A stretch of DNA of 64,000 bases from Magnolia sinica (lineage: Eukaryota > Streptophyta > Magnoliopsida > Magnoliales > Magnoliaceae), in contig NC_080583.1 of NCBI RefSeq assembly GCF_029962835.1, positions 66,201,158-66,265,157 on the forward strand. The letters run 5' to 3'. This document shows, piece by piece, positions 37,904 through 50,100 of this stretch. How positions within the stretch are numbered: the first letter of the stretch is position 1; each line of letters opens with the position of its first letter. Below the pieces are notes generated by a model that had not been told where the DNA came from, did not search any database, and saw nothing but the letters and a program-made list of their open reading frames with translations. Made by a program: the position numbers and the translations under genes.

Positions 37904-38666
37904 GAATAAGATGCTCATTAATCATTTGGACAAACTCTTTGTTACAAATGATGCTGCAACTATTGTGAATGAACTTGAGGTACAACATCCTGCTGCCAAG
38001 ATTCTCGTGTAAGCAGGCAAAGCTCAACAGGAAGAAATTGGTGATGGAGCTAATCTGACGATATCTTTTGCTGGGGAGCTTCTCCAAAATGCGGAGGAGC
38101 TTATTAGGATGGGATTGCATCCAAGTGAAATCATTAGTGGCTACACAAAAGCGATCAATAAGGTCCTTCATTTCTTTGCTGAATGACCTGTCAAACTGTA
38201 TTCCGAACCTTTTGCTCATTAGGCATTGTGCATATGCTGATTTCTGCTCTGTTGATGCCTAGATGGTTGATATTTTAGATGAGTTGGTTGAAAAGGGCTC
38301 GGAAACAATGGATGTGCGGAACAAGGATGAAGTTGTTTAACGAATGAAAGCTGTTGTGGCCAGCAAGCAGTTTGTACAAGAAGATATTTTGTGCTCTCTT
38401 CTTGCGGATGTGTGTACATGGATGTTGGTGTTTATTTATTAATATTATTTTTGGTCCCTTGGTTATGAGAAAACTTCAAAAGCTGGACTTCTTTTATATT
38501 ACAGGCATGCATCCAGGTCTGCCCCAAGATCCCAGTGAACTTTAATGTAGATAATGTTCGTGTCGTAAAGCTTCTTGGAGGAGGTATGCATAACTGTTCA
38601 ATTGTTCGTGGCATGGTCCTGAAAATTGATGCTGTTGGAATTATAAAACAAATGGAAAATGCAAAG
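37904..38666 (+). pseudogene. CCT8: Captured three-exon fragment of CCT8 (chaperonin TCP-1 theta)
   Basis: Exon 37904-38162 reads [20 protein letters not shown] and ISFAGELLQNAEELIRMGLH; exon 38263-38409 reads ILDELVEKGSETMDVRNKDE; exon 38505-38666 reads FNVDNVRVVKLLGGGMHNCS and IVRGMVLKIDAVG. They align in order with the equatorial-to-intermediate region of cytosolic chaperonin subunit theta. Introns of about 100 bp each and their AG acceptors are retained, so it is a genomic copy. Two in-frame stops (TAA at 38010-38012 and 38338-38340) disable it. The apical domain and C-terminal half are missing; the copy ends at a GTGTGC donor after NAK. Confidence 0.9.
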
Positions 38667-40200
38667 GTGTGCCTTTGGAAAACCACCTATTGTTTCTTAT
38701 ACCAATACAATATTCTTATACTATATTTGCTTCCTCACTTATTTTCTGGTTGTAAATATCATAGAGTAGAAATACATTCCACCAAGTGTGTTGTATTTTT
38801 TCTGTCAAGGATCTTTTGTGTTCTTAAATCTCTCTCTCTCTCTGTGGTTTTTTTGGTGATGCCTTGTATTGGATGCCTTTGTCTGATTTGGATGTTTGAT
38901 GGTTACTTGCCATTTAGTATTGAGTGGTTTTTTGGAAGGCTTAAGGTTGCTGAAAATGAAAAAAAAATATTTTTCTACTCTCTAGGAGTGTTTTCGTGCC
39001 ATTTGGCGTTGGGTAATTTTGCGCATTGGAAGGCTTACTGTTGTTTCCTTCTTAGCCAATTTGGTTGAATTGATTTATGTGAGCTTACTATTGATCAAAA
39101 GAAATAAGATACATGAGCTTACGTGTCCCTGTGTGTGGTCAAAGGGGCATGGGATTCAATGTTGACAGAACAAAGGTCATTGTTAGTACTGAAACTGCCC
39201 CTCTTTTTTTTGTTGTTGAGATTTTATCATGGTTCCATGATATCTGTTTATTCTAGAGGAATTTCAATCTTTGCTGAAATCATTTGCAAATTGTTGTGGT
39301 CTTGTATCATGGATAGAATTTGTTTCCACAAAAGAAGATTTTGGATCTGAACTAGCTATAAGTACTATAAGCAGATTTTGACATTTTGCTTGTAATCTAA
39401 TAAAATGGACCATTACTCACTTGCATTTGTGTATTGTATGTTAATATCCCATTACTCTCCCCTGCATTTATGTATTGTATTTTAACGCATGTTTAGATGT
39501 ATTCCAGGATGAGAATGAAATTGAGTATGCATCAGCTGGTGCACATTCACTGGATTTGAGTTGTTTGGTGCATCTAGAAAAATATTAATAGTTGGATGTG
39601 CTAATGCTTATCTGCAAAATGTGCCACAAAAAACATTTCTGTTACAGGTTCATTATCTATCATTGTGCTTTCTCCATGCAAAGACCTCAGCTTTAACAGC
39701 TTCATTATCTATTATTCTTCCAAAGATGTCACAATCCATGCATTAAAATCTGTAAATATATATGAATGCACTGTTATGTCCTGGAATTCTTGTATATGGT
39801 TTGGTTGATTGTTCATTTCTAGCCACAAGGCCATTTTTGTTGTATTGAGGTGGATATGAACTTATATCATCTTACAGGTTGCAATCGACTGTATGGTGGA
39901 GAGTTGCAATGAACCTGCCTGGGTTCTTTCTGACTAACCAAAGAAGTCAAACAATTAACGCCTAATAGAACACCTACATGAGAAATTTCTAAGCACCATC
40001 ATCGACAATTTCCTTGAAAATTTTCCTACCCTTTATATAGATGTGAAAAGTCAACATTAGCTCTCAAACAGTTGAGGTTTGTACACTACATCAGTTCTCT
40101 TCTATTTGTTTTCTTTTCTGATTTCTTTCCTCGAAAGTTTTTGCTTTGTCCAACTTTTTCATACATAGTTTGATCTGCAGACGGTTGGATTCACTTCTTT
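38667..40200. other. Non-coding stretch between captured fragments
   Basis: A (TC)n run lies at 38831-38845. No further CCT8 exon is found. An AG acceptor-like site near 39508 is followed by an open DENEIEYASAGAHSLDLS segment that I cannot assign. Confidence 0.35.
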
Positions 40201-40204
40201 CAAA

Positions 40205-40300
40205 GTGGGGATTATGTTCTTCTAGCGAACATGTTTGCAAGTGCTAGCCAATGGAACAAAGTGACGAGTGAGAGAGGCAATGAGAAACACAGGAGTTCAG
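40205..40300 (+). pseudogene. Captured fragment of a pentatricopeptide repeat (PPR) gene
   Basis: The plus strand reads GDYVLLANMFASASQWNKVT followed by SERGNEKHRS. This is the E-motif segment of plant PLS-class PPR proteins, which typically reads YVLLSNMYA then W-x-x-V and R. Only about 30 codons are recognisable. PPR proteins bind organelle RNA; which member donated this piece cannot be told. Confidence 0.65.
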
Positions 40301-41527
40301 AAACCAGAGCCAGGTAACAGCCTCATCGAGCTACATCCAACAATTTAGCTTGAATCAAAATTTTCAAGGACTGTTGTGGATGCATTTCTTTCTTGTGTAG
40401 CAGATTTTCTATGTTGTTAGACTCCCCTCTTCTCTCTGTACTTTTCTCTCCCAACTTTTTTTTTTTCATTTTCCTTCTCCACCTGATTTGAAAATAGAAA
40501 GGGAATTCATATTTATTACTCTCCTTCCACTGATAGACAATTCACTTTCTAGGATAAAATGGTAAATTCAATAGAGCTATTGCATCTATTTGTTTTTTTT
40601 TTTGGCACCATTTAAAAATTGGCAGTGACTCATCCACCTTACATATCAGATTGATTTACAGCTATTCACACCATCCAGATTGTGGATCTCATTGTTGATG
40701 GAGCATTTCTAAAATCAAACATTTCTAAATCACACTAATCAAGCAATCCTAACCATCAAATTAAAGGATATCATATGGATAGATGGTTAAAAATAAAAGT
40801 AAATGGTCCAAATTTGGAAGGACAAATCTGATGGTTAATGTTATCTTCTCAGTGAAGATTTTTTATTATGCACTTGTGCTCCATCCATAGATTTGGATGG
40901 TCTGGATTGCCATACAAGCATGCCATGTGTATGTCTAAAGTCTCACCACCATTTTATAAATGGTGCAAAACTAACACTTGACTCCCCTTGCTCAAGACCT
41001 GACAGATGAATTTTTTTTTTTTTTTTTCTTTTTAAATTTATGGGCAGTGAAAATTGTAATGATGGAGAAATTCCAAGTATCGCATGGTAGCTTATGCTGA
41101 AATGAAAAATGAGATAGTGCCCATATCTGATGATCAGGATTCCTCTGTTGTGAAAAATGAGATAGTGCCCATATCCGTGAAATGTTCTATTGAGGGTAGG
41201 CTGAACAGTAGGACAATTTTTTGCGTTTACCAATGATTGCTAGGTTGAACAAATTCTTGTTCAATGACCTTTATGGATATTGATCCCAAAAACATTTTAG
41301 TGCACTATTTCTAGTCTATATCCATTATATTATGAACTTAAGTTTTGTGTTTGCTCTAATATAATAAGATGTCAATTTTAGATTTCTTCTCTCCCTCTCT
41401 ATGCTTGAAAGAATGGGATTTTGGTTCAAATGCATAAGATGGACATTGAAATCATTGGTCTTCTTTGATTTTTTTTTCTTTACCATTTCTTCTGTAAAGT
41501 GCTTCTAAGTTGTTTGAACTGATGCAG

Positions 41528-41577
41528 GTAAGAAGTTCTGGAATGTGTTTCATCTGCAGCCTATGCGTGATCAGAAG
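41528..41577 (+). pseudogene. Captured exon of a phototropin LOV domain
   Basis: The 50-bp exon encodes KKFWNVFHLQPMRDQK, which matches the strand just after the flavin-binding region of phototropin LOV2 (family form KKFWNLFHLQPMRDQKG). It is bounded by a TGCAG acceptor and an AAG/GTACAA donor, as in plant PHOT genes. Phototropins are blue-light receptor kinases; the rest of the gene is absent. Confidence 0.75.
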
Positions 41578-41654
41578 GTACAATTCCAAAAAAAAAAATC
41601 ATCTAATTTCACATTATTTCCATTGCTTTATGATTATACAATTCCAAAAAAATG

Positions 41655-41753
41655 AGAACCAGAGGTTAACAGTACACAGACTGCTGAAATTGATGTTTTA
41701 CCAATAGATCACTACTATGATGCCTTAGGAGGGCCTGAATTGGATACTCTCAG
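41655..41753 (+). pseudogene. Captured exon of a SLAC1-type anion channel (SLAH2/3-like)
   Basis: The exon encodes LPIDHYYDALGGPELDTLR, corresponding to the stretch just before the first membrane segment in SLAH2/SLAH3 proteins (family form Y-x-DALEGPELDTLR). It ends at a CAG/GGTACA donor-like site. The preceding codons (VNSTQTAEIDV) are also open. No membrane segment is present. Confidence 0.7.
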
Positions 41754-42252
41754 GGTACATGGACTTTTCTTTTTTTCTTTTTTTTGCTGCTACTGTTGTT
41801 GTGCTCCATTTGCTTCGTTCAGCTGACAGGATATCATCTCTATAATTATAAATGCTGTTTCAAAGCAAGTGTGGAGTGCTACTAATTTGGAGAGATCTGA
41901 CATAAATAAAGTCTTCTATTGGTACGAAAGCATAATCAAGTTCTCAAATCTGCACTTGATTGGAAAAGATCTTAATGGCATTAGTGCTAACATGGAATGC
42001 ATATGCAAAGTTAGTTATTTATGTGCAAAAAAAGAAAAAAAAAAGGAGAATGTGGTCCCGACCCAATTGAGGAAGTTATGCCCAAAGTGTAGTTAGCATA
42101 GTGTCCCAGTGGGAATCAGAAGTTAACTGGTAATGGTATCATCTCTCCTTGATAGGGGCAATAGTAATGGACTGAAGACAACTGAATCTGCTAAGGCATC
42201 TAGAAGACAGTCCATCAATTTATTATTATTATTATTATTTCATTTTCTTCAG

Positions 42253-42431
42253 ATACTGAATCTGCTAAGGCATTTAGAAGACAACTGAAAGAGACAATCT
42301 ACTCAGTGCTATTTGATATGAATGTTCCTGCTGTTTGTAGAAGAACTGCAGGCATGGCAGCCGAGACCACTTCTCATCACATTATTGCTGAAGTGTGCAA
42401 CATTCGCAGGAAGACAAATAAATCTTCTTAA
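42253..42431 (+). pseudogene. Unidentified captured exon-like fragment
   Basis: After a TTCTTCAG acceptor the plus strand is open for about 58 codons (KAFRRQLKETIYSVLFDMNV, AGMAAETTSHHIIAEVCNI) and ends at a stop. A shorter echo of its start (CTGAATCTGCTAAGGCATxTAGAAGACA) lies at 42185-42215, so part was duplicated. I cannot name the parent gene. Confidence 0.45.
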
Positions 42432-42489
42432 AAAAAGGTGAAAGAGCGTGCTTCTTTCTCCCAAAGCAATTTATAACCTCTTGACAAGA

Positions 42490-42900
42490 GTGCAGGATCT
42501 CATCCATGCTCCGCTCGAGTACTTTCAAGCGCATCTTATCAAGGTGAATGTGGCCAACAAGGCCTGTATCCGCTTCTGAACTTTCAGGTATTTGTCGATG
42601 CCTTTAAAGCGACTTTTTTCAAATGATTCTGAACTAAATATGCTGCATTCTCCTTGTAATGCATTTTCCCATAGAAGCACTCATTCAAATATAGAATAAC
42701 TCTCCGATCTATAATATCATTCTTGAAGTTAACTTTGCACAAAAGTATTTCCTTCATCGATTCCCATGAAGAGTTGTTGCTCTGAGAAGAATCAAGAACT
42801 GCTTTATATGCAGGATTTGATACTGCAGTAGCAGCTAATACACCAACTGGATTATTTCTAGCCTGGTGAACCTGTGATTAGCTCTGTTTCGAGCTTGTAG
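42490..42900 (-). pseudogene. Unidentified captured fragment, minus strand
   Basis: The minus strand reads NNPVGVLAATAVSNPAYKAV, SSWESMKEILLCKVNFKNDI and IDRRVILYLNECFYGKMH (42895-42650), then after a break SEADTGLVGHIHLDKMRLKV and LERSMDEIL (42590-42490). The composition is protein-like and splice-like sites are present, but I do not recognise the family. Its strand is opposite to the fragments on either side. Confidence 0.45.
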
Positions 42901-43044
42901 ATTATCGTTGCATTAAGTCGATGAAACTCAATCAGGCCTTGAAAGATTTGAATTTTATTTTGTATTGTGACTTGAATAAAAGATATGATGTCATTGAGAA
43001 AACCCAAAAGCCACAACTCAGTTTTTCATTTTTTCTTTTTGCAG

Positions 43045-43096
43045 TGGCTATAAGTACATGCCTTATCAACTTTTGGCTTGCCACGTCACGATGGAG
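43045..43096 (+). pseudogene. Unidentified short exon with intact splice sites
   Basis: TTTTTGCAG precedes and GAG/GTGAGT follows a 52-bp open segment reading GYKYMPYQLLACHVTME. The parent gene is not recognised. Confidence 0.45.
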
Positions 43097-43373
43097 GTGA
43101 GTTTCTTGGCTGTTAACTGGTAGCTCTTTGTTGGAAAGTATTCTTCTTCATCATGGTTATCAAACAATTCCTGTTATAACAAAAGTGGCTGATGTGCCAG
43201 TCCATGTTGGCATTGAGTTGTAGTTTGACCACCAAGTGTGTCAGGTTTTTGGGTATCACTCTGTGATTAGAGTTCATAGAGAACCCACAGACATGTTATG
43301 GAGTCACAAATCATATGCCTGTTTCCAGTGACTAGTAGAAATGATGTCACATGATTTTCAGTTCAATTGTCAG

Positions 43374-43538
43374 GTGTATTACAGTGCAGAAACACTCAGT
43401 GTGCCAGTGGAGATGATAGAAGGGAAGTGTGAAGCTAGAAAGAAGCATGATCTTCCATCTCTGGATGACCCTGCAATCTTTGAGCATATCTTCTTCAGTG
43501 AATACATGTATGATCCTTCCAAATGTTGGGTGGTGTAG
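43374..43538 (+). pseudogene. Captured exon of a MET1-type DNA methyltransferase (BAH domain)
   Basis: The plus strand reads VYYSAETLSVPVEMIEGKCE then ARKKHDLPSLDDPAIFEHIF and SEYMYDPSK, ending at a TAG. This matches the second BAH domain of plant MET1/DNMT1-class cytosine methyltransferases, with the E-GKCEVRKK core. A GTCAG acceptor precedes it. One core residue (Val) is Ala. The catalytic domain is absent. MET1 maintains CG methylation, which is what silences elements like this one; that a silencing gene is among the cargo is probably chance. Confidence 0.75.
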
Positions 43539-43689
43539 ATAAAAGAGAAAGATGGCGATGATGTTAAGATGCAAGGACAAGGAAACAAGTGCACATGGCT
43601 ATGGAACTTGACTAGAAAGTAGGTGGTAAGGAAGTTGTCGAAATAGGAAGAATGATTTTTTTGTATATTTGTTTATTATGTTAAACTTA

Positions 43690-43905
43690 TATGTATTTAT
43701 GCGTGAATGAGTGTGATGCGGATAAGATTGTTTGTGTTTGGATGAATGTACTTTTATGTTTGGATGGATTTTCTTGTTTGGGTTTAGATGGATGTGAATG
43801 TGAATATGATGAAATATATTATATAACAAGTGTATATCAGGATGAATATGATGAAATATATTGTTAACAGGTGTATATCAGGAATTTTGTGCAGAATTTT
43901 GAGCT
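43690..43905. repeat. CACTA shared flank module, right (inverted) copy in CACTA-1
   Basis: GGTTTAGATGGATGTGAATGTGAATATGATGAAATATATTATATAACAxGTGTATATCAGGA is the reverse complement of 22551-22650 and of 46895-47000 in CACTA-2. It shows that the terminal inverted organisation extends beyond the subterminal arrays. Confidence 0.85.
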
Positions 43906-43924
43906 AGAATAATTTTTTAAAAAG

Positions 43925-44434
43925 AGACTTTTAGCGACGAAAATTTTCATAGCTAAAAGTTTTGTAATTTATTTTTTAGCTACAAAAATTTTCGCTGTTA
44001 AAAGTCTTGTACAATTTTTTTTGCGACGACCATTTTCATCGCTACAAGTAGAACAATATTTTTAGTAGCGAAAATTTTCGCTGCTAAAAGTCTTGTACAG
44101 TTTTTTTAGCGACGAAACCTTTCGTCGATAAAAGTGGAATGATTTTTTAGGAACGAAAATTTTCGCTGCTAAAAGTCTTGTACAGTTTTTTCGTGACGAA
44201 AATTTTCGTCGCTAAAAATGGAACAATTTTTTAATAGCAAAAATTTTAGCTGCTAAAAGTCTTGTATAGTTTTTTTAGCGACGAAAATTTTCGTCGCTAA
44301 AAGTTTTGTAATTTATTTTTAGCAGCGAAAATTTTTTAGCGACGAATTTAGCGACGAAAACTTTCGTTGCTAAAACTTTTTAGCTACGAAAATTTGACTT
44401 TTAGCTACGAAAATTTTCGTCGCTAAAAGTGAGA
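43925..44434. repeat. CACTA-1 right subterminal repeat array
   Basis: About a dozen copies of AGCGACGAAAATTTTCGTCGCT variants; one (44276-44305) is a perfect 30-bp palindrome TTTTAGCGACGAAAATTTTCGTCGCTAAAA. They mirror the left array. Confidence 0.9.
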
Positions 44435-44446
44435 TTTCTTGTATTG

Positions 44447-46170
44447 CAAGAATGGAGCAGTGCACCCCACGCAATATAAACTTCTTGTTTCGACGCCCTA
44501 AGTCTCCCTGAGCCATTGGATGAAGGATGGATGGCCAGGATCCAATACCATTGCCTAGCTTCTTGAAATAGCTAGCAAAACGGTGGGCATTGGCGCCAAT
44601 TTTCCCACAGAAAACCCAATCCGTGAGGGCAGAAACGGACGGCTGAGTCTACCTAAATGAAGGGCTAGGATGGGAAGAAGTACAGTTGCGCGAATCGCCA
44701 GCGTGGAAAACCTAACCTTTCCGTTTTTGGAGAGAAAAGAAGCACAACCAGCCTGCGTGCGCTGGTGTTTGTGGTCACACATGTGTGAGAAATCAAGTGA
44801 AGCTGGGCAGGGTTTGGTCTGCTTCGGACCCTCTACAATATGGATAGTTTGGATCTTCTAACAGAGTGATGTTGGTGGGTCACGGTCATCACCAACAGAC
44901 GGCCCTCGTTCACGCGTCGCGGGCGAGAGATTTTCAGAAGGAATGAAAATCTTTCCTTTTTTGTTTGTTCACGGTCAGAGCCAGTTTGACCGGACTGGTT
45001 ACTTTGGTGTGGCGTGAGTGTACACTCGCTGTGTACACGCACAACTGAGGGCGGGGTCCACCATGATGATTTCAACCAATCCACACCGTTCATTCATTCT
45101 ATCAGCCCGTATTATGGCTCCGTCCAAAGAATGAGGTAGACCCATGACTTTGGTGGGCCATAGGATCTGAATTATGGCCATTGAATGTTAGTTATCATTG
45201 ATTCAAGGTGGAATATGGTCCACACCCGTGATCAAAACTGTTCATTTAATTCCTTAATGTGTATAGGGCCCTGAGTCCAATGATGGGCCTGATTTGGAAT
45301 TTATGCGGGCTACACTTTAAATTCTTGGACTTTAACCATGGATTTTTGCTAACTTGACGGTTAGATCCTTTTTAAATCTGATCATCAACATACTTAACGG
45401 TTCCTAGTCCTATTTGGGCAAATTCAACAGTCATCTCTATGATCAATTACTCTCATTTATTAGTTAAATAAGTGATTATGAATTTTAACCTTTGTATAAC
45501 AAGATTTCCAACTGTCTTAAGAGTCAATTGAGGTTTCTGAGTGAAATCTGAAATTTAATGATTGGCCTGGATTATCAGACCATGAGTAGATGATGAGAGG
45601 TCCTAGTGACTATATAAATGGAAACCTAGCCATTGATCTTGTACCTGGATGGACGAATTTCTTATAACCTTAATCAATGCCGATATAAAGGATTCTAGGT
45701 GTCCTAAATTTAAGACAGTAAATTAAGTTTGCCTACCAATGGAGTTCAAGTCCAAACCTGACTATTAGTGATCCATGGAGTTCGATATTGACAGTGGACG
45801 GTCCAATCTGTCTATTGAGGTGATTTATAAGAATGGATCGTCCAAACATTTGTTGTAAGCCTAAGGAATGGTGAGTCTTGTGACTTAAGTCTTGAAACTG
45901 ATTTTTCCGTAGCCCAATCAACTAAGTAGGGTGTTATCTGACATTTTATTCCAATTAGATTTCTAGAATTAAGCCTCGTGAGGTTCAATGCAGTTCTCTA
46001 GGTGATGTAATGGTCCATCTCGAAATAAATGGTTGGATAGCTTGATCTTTGCCCCAAATTACTAACTCAAACTAGAACGATGGTGAGCGTTCAGAGGAAT
46101 TGAGTTCTCGTTTACTGTAACCTACGTCCTCATGATAATGCCTGAGTATTGAAAAGTATGGGGTATTACA
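44447..46170 (-). repeat. Tekay-like 3' LTR, piece 3 of 3
   Basis: It begins with the CAA duplication after CACTA-1 and ends GGGTATTACA, the 5' edge of the LTR when read on the minus strand (TGTAATACCCC). The inferred total LTR length from the three pieces is about 4.8 kb. No gene is seen; GGGTCCACCATGATGA and similar phrases near 45055 belong to dispersed repeats. Confidence 0.68.
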
Positions 46171-46325
46171 ATTTACTCCCCTTAAAGAGAATTTCGTCCT
46201 CGAAATTCAATACTTCTACTTTAAATAGGACGAAGACAATTTATTTTCTGTGTCCATGAGGTTGTTACAATCTACCCCCCTTAAAGAAGAATCTCGCCCA
46301 CGAGATTCAATCATGCTCATCCCAA
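46171..46325 (-). promoter_or_regulatory. Duplicated polypurine tract next to the Tekay-like 3' LTR
   Basis: On the minus strand GAATTTCGAGGACGAAATTC then TCTTTAAGGGGAGTAAATTG directly precedes the LTR start TGTAATACC. About 100 bp further right a second copy reads GAATCTCGTGGGCGAGATTC then TTCTTTAAGGGGGGTAGATTG and TAACAACC. Both are the G-rich primer for plus-strand synthesis with the conserved GAGGACGAGATTC box of Tekay/Del elements. Confidence 0.75.
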
Positions 46326-46349
46326 TTTCACTACACCAAAACAACAAAA

Positions 46350-46870
46350 AAAGGACGGTCCAAAACCGTCTCAAATGACCTAAAAGGATGATCATGGACC
46401 GTCGCATGGGCCGTCAAATTTTAACGTGTCTTATTACTTAAAGGACGGTCGAAAACCATCATTCTTGTTGAAGAAAAAAGGACAGTCATGGACTGTCGCA
46501 TGGGCCATCAAATTTTGACGTGTCGTATTACTTAAAGGACGGTCGAAAACCATCATTCTCGTTGAGGTAAAAAGGACGGTCGTGGACCGTCCTTAAAAAG
46601 GATGGTCATGGACCGTCTCTTATGAGCCTTCAAAGGACGGCCATCGACCGTCCTTTAAAAGGACGGTCATGGACCATCCTTAAAAAGGACTATCATAGAC
46701 CATCTCTGATGAGCCTCCAAAGGACGCCATGGACTGTCCTTAAAAAGGACTGTCATGGACCGTCTCTTATGAGCCTTTAAAGGACGGCCATGGACCGTCC
46801 TTTAAAAGGACGGTCATGGACCGTCCTTAAAAAGGACTGTTATGGACCGTCCCTTATGAGTCTTCAAAGC
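46350..46870. repeat. CACTA-2 left subterminal repeat array
   Basis: Roughly twenty copies of GGACGGTC and its inverse occur, mostly as AAAGGACGGTCATGGACCGTCCTT palindromes spaced 20-60 bp, with CTTATGAGCCTTCAAAGGACGG as a second recurring unit. Confidence 0.9.
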
Positions 46871-46879
46871 ACATTTTTA

Positions 46880-47160
46880 AATTTGAGAGGGTCAATATAC
46901 ACTTGTTACAATATATTTCATCGTATTCTTCCTGATATACACCTGTTATTTAATATATTTCATCATATTCACATTCACATCCATCTAAACCCAAACTATG
47001 TAAATCCAACATAAATTACATTCATCCAAACATAAATTACATCCATCCAAACACAAATAATCTTATCCACATTACATTCATCCACGCATAAATACATATA
47101 AGTTTAACATCATAAATAAAATAAAAAAGGAAAAAATCAGTTCTTTTTGCGTCTTTCATC
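46880..47160. repeat. CACTA shared flank module in CACTA-2
   Basis: TTCCTGATATACACCTGTTATtTAATATATTTCATCATATTCACATTCACATCC matches 22598-22650 in CACTA-1 almost base for base, and its right part (ATTCATCCACGCATAAATACATATAAGTTTAACAT) matches the inverse of 43675-43710. Confidence 0.85.
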
Positions 47161-47169
47161 TTAAAAAGA

Positions 47170-50100
47170 AAATATTAAACCAAGTTCGGGTTCGGGATCA
47201 GGTTTAGGTTTGGGTTTTCAAGTTTAGGTTTAGGTTTAAGTTAGGGAGTTGAGATTAGGATTAGGTGTAGGTTTAGGTTTAAGGATTTGAGAATACATTT
47301 AGGATTTAGGTTTATGTTTAGGTTATAGGTTATAGGTTTAGGTTTAGGTTTATGTTAAGGTTTAGGTGTAGGTTATAAGCTATAGGTTTAGGGAATTGAG
47401 AATAGGTTAAGGTTTAGGTTTAGGAAATCGAATTCGGGTTCGGGATCAGGTTTAGGTTTGGGTTTTCAAGTTTAAGTTTAGGTTTAGGTTAGGGAGTTAA
47501 GATTAGGATTAGGTGTAGGTTTGGGTTTAGGAATTTGAGAATACATTAGGTTTTAGGTTTAAGTTTAGGTTATAGGGTATAGGTTTAGGTTTAGGTTTAG
47601 GTTTAGGTATAGGTTATAAGCTATAGGATTAGGGAATTGAGAATAGGTTAAGGTTTAGGTTTAGGAAATCGGGTTCGGGTTCGAGATCGGGTTTAGGTTT
47701 GGGTTTTCAAGTTTAGGTTTAAGTTTAGGTTTGGGATTTGAGATTAGGATTAGGTGTAGGTTTAGGTTTAAGGATTTGAGAATACATTTAGGTTTTAGGT
47801 TTAGGTTTAGGTTTAGGTTATAGGTTATAGGTTTAGGAATTGAGACTAGGTTAAGGTTTAGGTTTAGGAAATCGGTTCGGGTTCGAGATCGGGTTTAGGT
47901 TTGAGTTTTCAAGTTTAGGTTTAGGTTTAGGTTAGGGAGTTGAGATTAGGATTAGGTGTAGGTTTTACATTTAGGTTTTAAATTTAGGTTTAGGTTATAG
48001 GTTACAGGTTTAGGTTTAGGTTTAGGTTAAGGTTTAAGTTTAGGTTATAAGCTATAGGTTTAGGGAATTGAGAATAGGTTAAGGTTTAGGTTTAGAAAAT
48101 CGGGTTTGCGTTCGGGATCGGGTTTAGGTATAGGTTTTCAAGTTTAAGTTTAGGTTTAGGCTAGGGAGTTGAGATTAGACTTACGTGTAGGTTTAGGTTT
48201 AAGGATTTGAGAATACATTTAGGTTTTAGGTTTAGGTTTAGGTTATAGGTTATAGGTTTAGGTTATAAGCTATAGGTTTAAGGAATTGAGAAGGTTTAGG
48301 AAATCGGTTTCGGGTTCGGGATCGAGTTTAGGTTTGGATTTTCAAGTTTAGGTTTAGGTTTACATTAGGGAGTTGAGATTAGGATTAGGTGTAGGTCTAG
48401 GTTTAGGGATTTAAGAATACATTTAGGTTTTAGGTTTAGGTTTAGGTTTTAGGTTTTAAGTTATAGGTTAGGTTTAGGTTTAGGTTTAGGTTTTAGGTTA
48501 TAGGTTATAAGTTTAGGTTATAGGTTATAGTTTATAGGTTAAGGTTTAGGTTATAGGTTTGGCTTTAGGTTTCGGTTAAGGTTTAGGTTTAAGTTATAGG
48601 TTTAGGATAAGGTTTAGGTTTTAGTTATAGGTTATAGTATATAGGTTATAGCTTTAGGGAATTGAAAATAGGTTAAGGTTAAGGTTTAGGTTTAGGAAAT
48701 CGGGTCCGGGTTCGGGATCGGGTTTAGGTTTGGGTTTTCAAGTTTAGGTTTAAGTTTAGGTTAAGGAGTTGAGATTAGGATTAGGTGTAGGTTTAGGTTT
48801 AAGGATTTGAGAATACATTTCAGTTTTAGTTTTAGGTTTAGGTTTTAGGCTTATGTTCAGGTTATAGGTTTAGGTTATAAGTGTAGCTAATAGGTTTAGG
48901 TTTAGGTTAGGTTATATGTTAAGGTTTAGGGAATCGAGAATAGGTTAAGGTTTAGGTTTAGGAAATCGGGTTCGGGTTCGGGATCGGGTTTAGGTTTGAG
49001 TTTTCAAGTTTAGGTTTAGGTTTAGGTTAGGGAGTTGAGATTAGGATTAGGTGTAGGTTTCGATTTAGGGATTTGAGAATACATTTAGGTTTTAGGTTTA
49101 GGTTTAGGTTATAGGTTATAGGTTTAGATTTAGATTTAGGTTAAGGTTTAGGTTTAGGTTATAAGCTATAGGTTTAGGGAATTGAGAATAGATTAAGGTT
49201 TAGGTTTAGGAAATTGGGTTCGGGTTCGGGATCGGGTTTAGGTTTGGGTTTTCAAGTTTAGGTTTAGGTTTAGGTTAGGGAGTTGAGATTAGGATTAGGT
49301 GTAGGTTTAGGTTTAGGGATTTGAGAATACATTAGGTTTTAGGTTTAGGTTTAGGTTATAGGTTATAGGTTTAGGTTTAGGTTATAAGCTATAAGTTTAG
49401 GGAATTGAGAATAGGTTAAGGTTTAGGTTTAGGAAATCGGGTTCGGGTTCGGGATCGGGTTTAGGTTTGGGTTTTCAAGTTTAGGTTTAGGTTTAGGTTA
49501 GGGAGTTGTGATTAGGATTAAGTGTAGGTTTAGGTTTAGGTTTAGGGATTTGAGAATACATTAGGTTTTAGGTTTAGGTTTAGGTTATAGGTTATAGGTT
49601 TAGGTTAAGGTTTATGTATAGGTTATAAGCTATAGGTTTAGGGAATTGATAATAGGTTAAGGTTTAGGTTTAGGAAATCGGGTTTGTGTTCGGGATCGGG
49701 TTTAGGTTTCGGTTTTCAAGTTTAGGTTTAGGTTTAGGTTAGGGTGTTGAGATTAGGATTAGGTGTAGGTTTAGGTTTAGGGATTTTAGAATACATTTAG
49801 GTTTTGGGTTTAGGTTATAAGTTATAGGTTATAGGTTTAGGTTTAGGTTTAGGTTTAGGGTTAGGTTTAGGTTTTAAGCTATAGGTTTAGGGAATTGATA
49901 ATAGGTTAAGGTTTAGGTTTAGGAAATCGGGTTTGGGTTCGGGTTCGGGATCGGGTTTAGGTTTGGGTTTTCAAGTTTTAGTTTAAGATTAGGTTAGGGA
50001 GTTGAGATTAGGATTAAGTGTAGGTTTAGGTTTAGGGATTTGAGAATACATTTAGGTTTTAGGTATATGTTTAGGTTATAGGTTATAGGTTTAGGTTTAG

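Noticed and set aside
38535..39068. 177-codon plus-strand frame as a gene
   Set aside because: Only its first ~44 codons are CCT8 exon; the rest is intron or flank read in frame.
46350..46870. CRISPR array (regularly spaced palindromic repeats)
   Set aside because: Spacing is irregular, spacers are not unique, the genome is eukaryotic, and the repeats lie next to a CACTA terminus.
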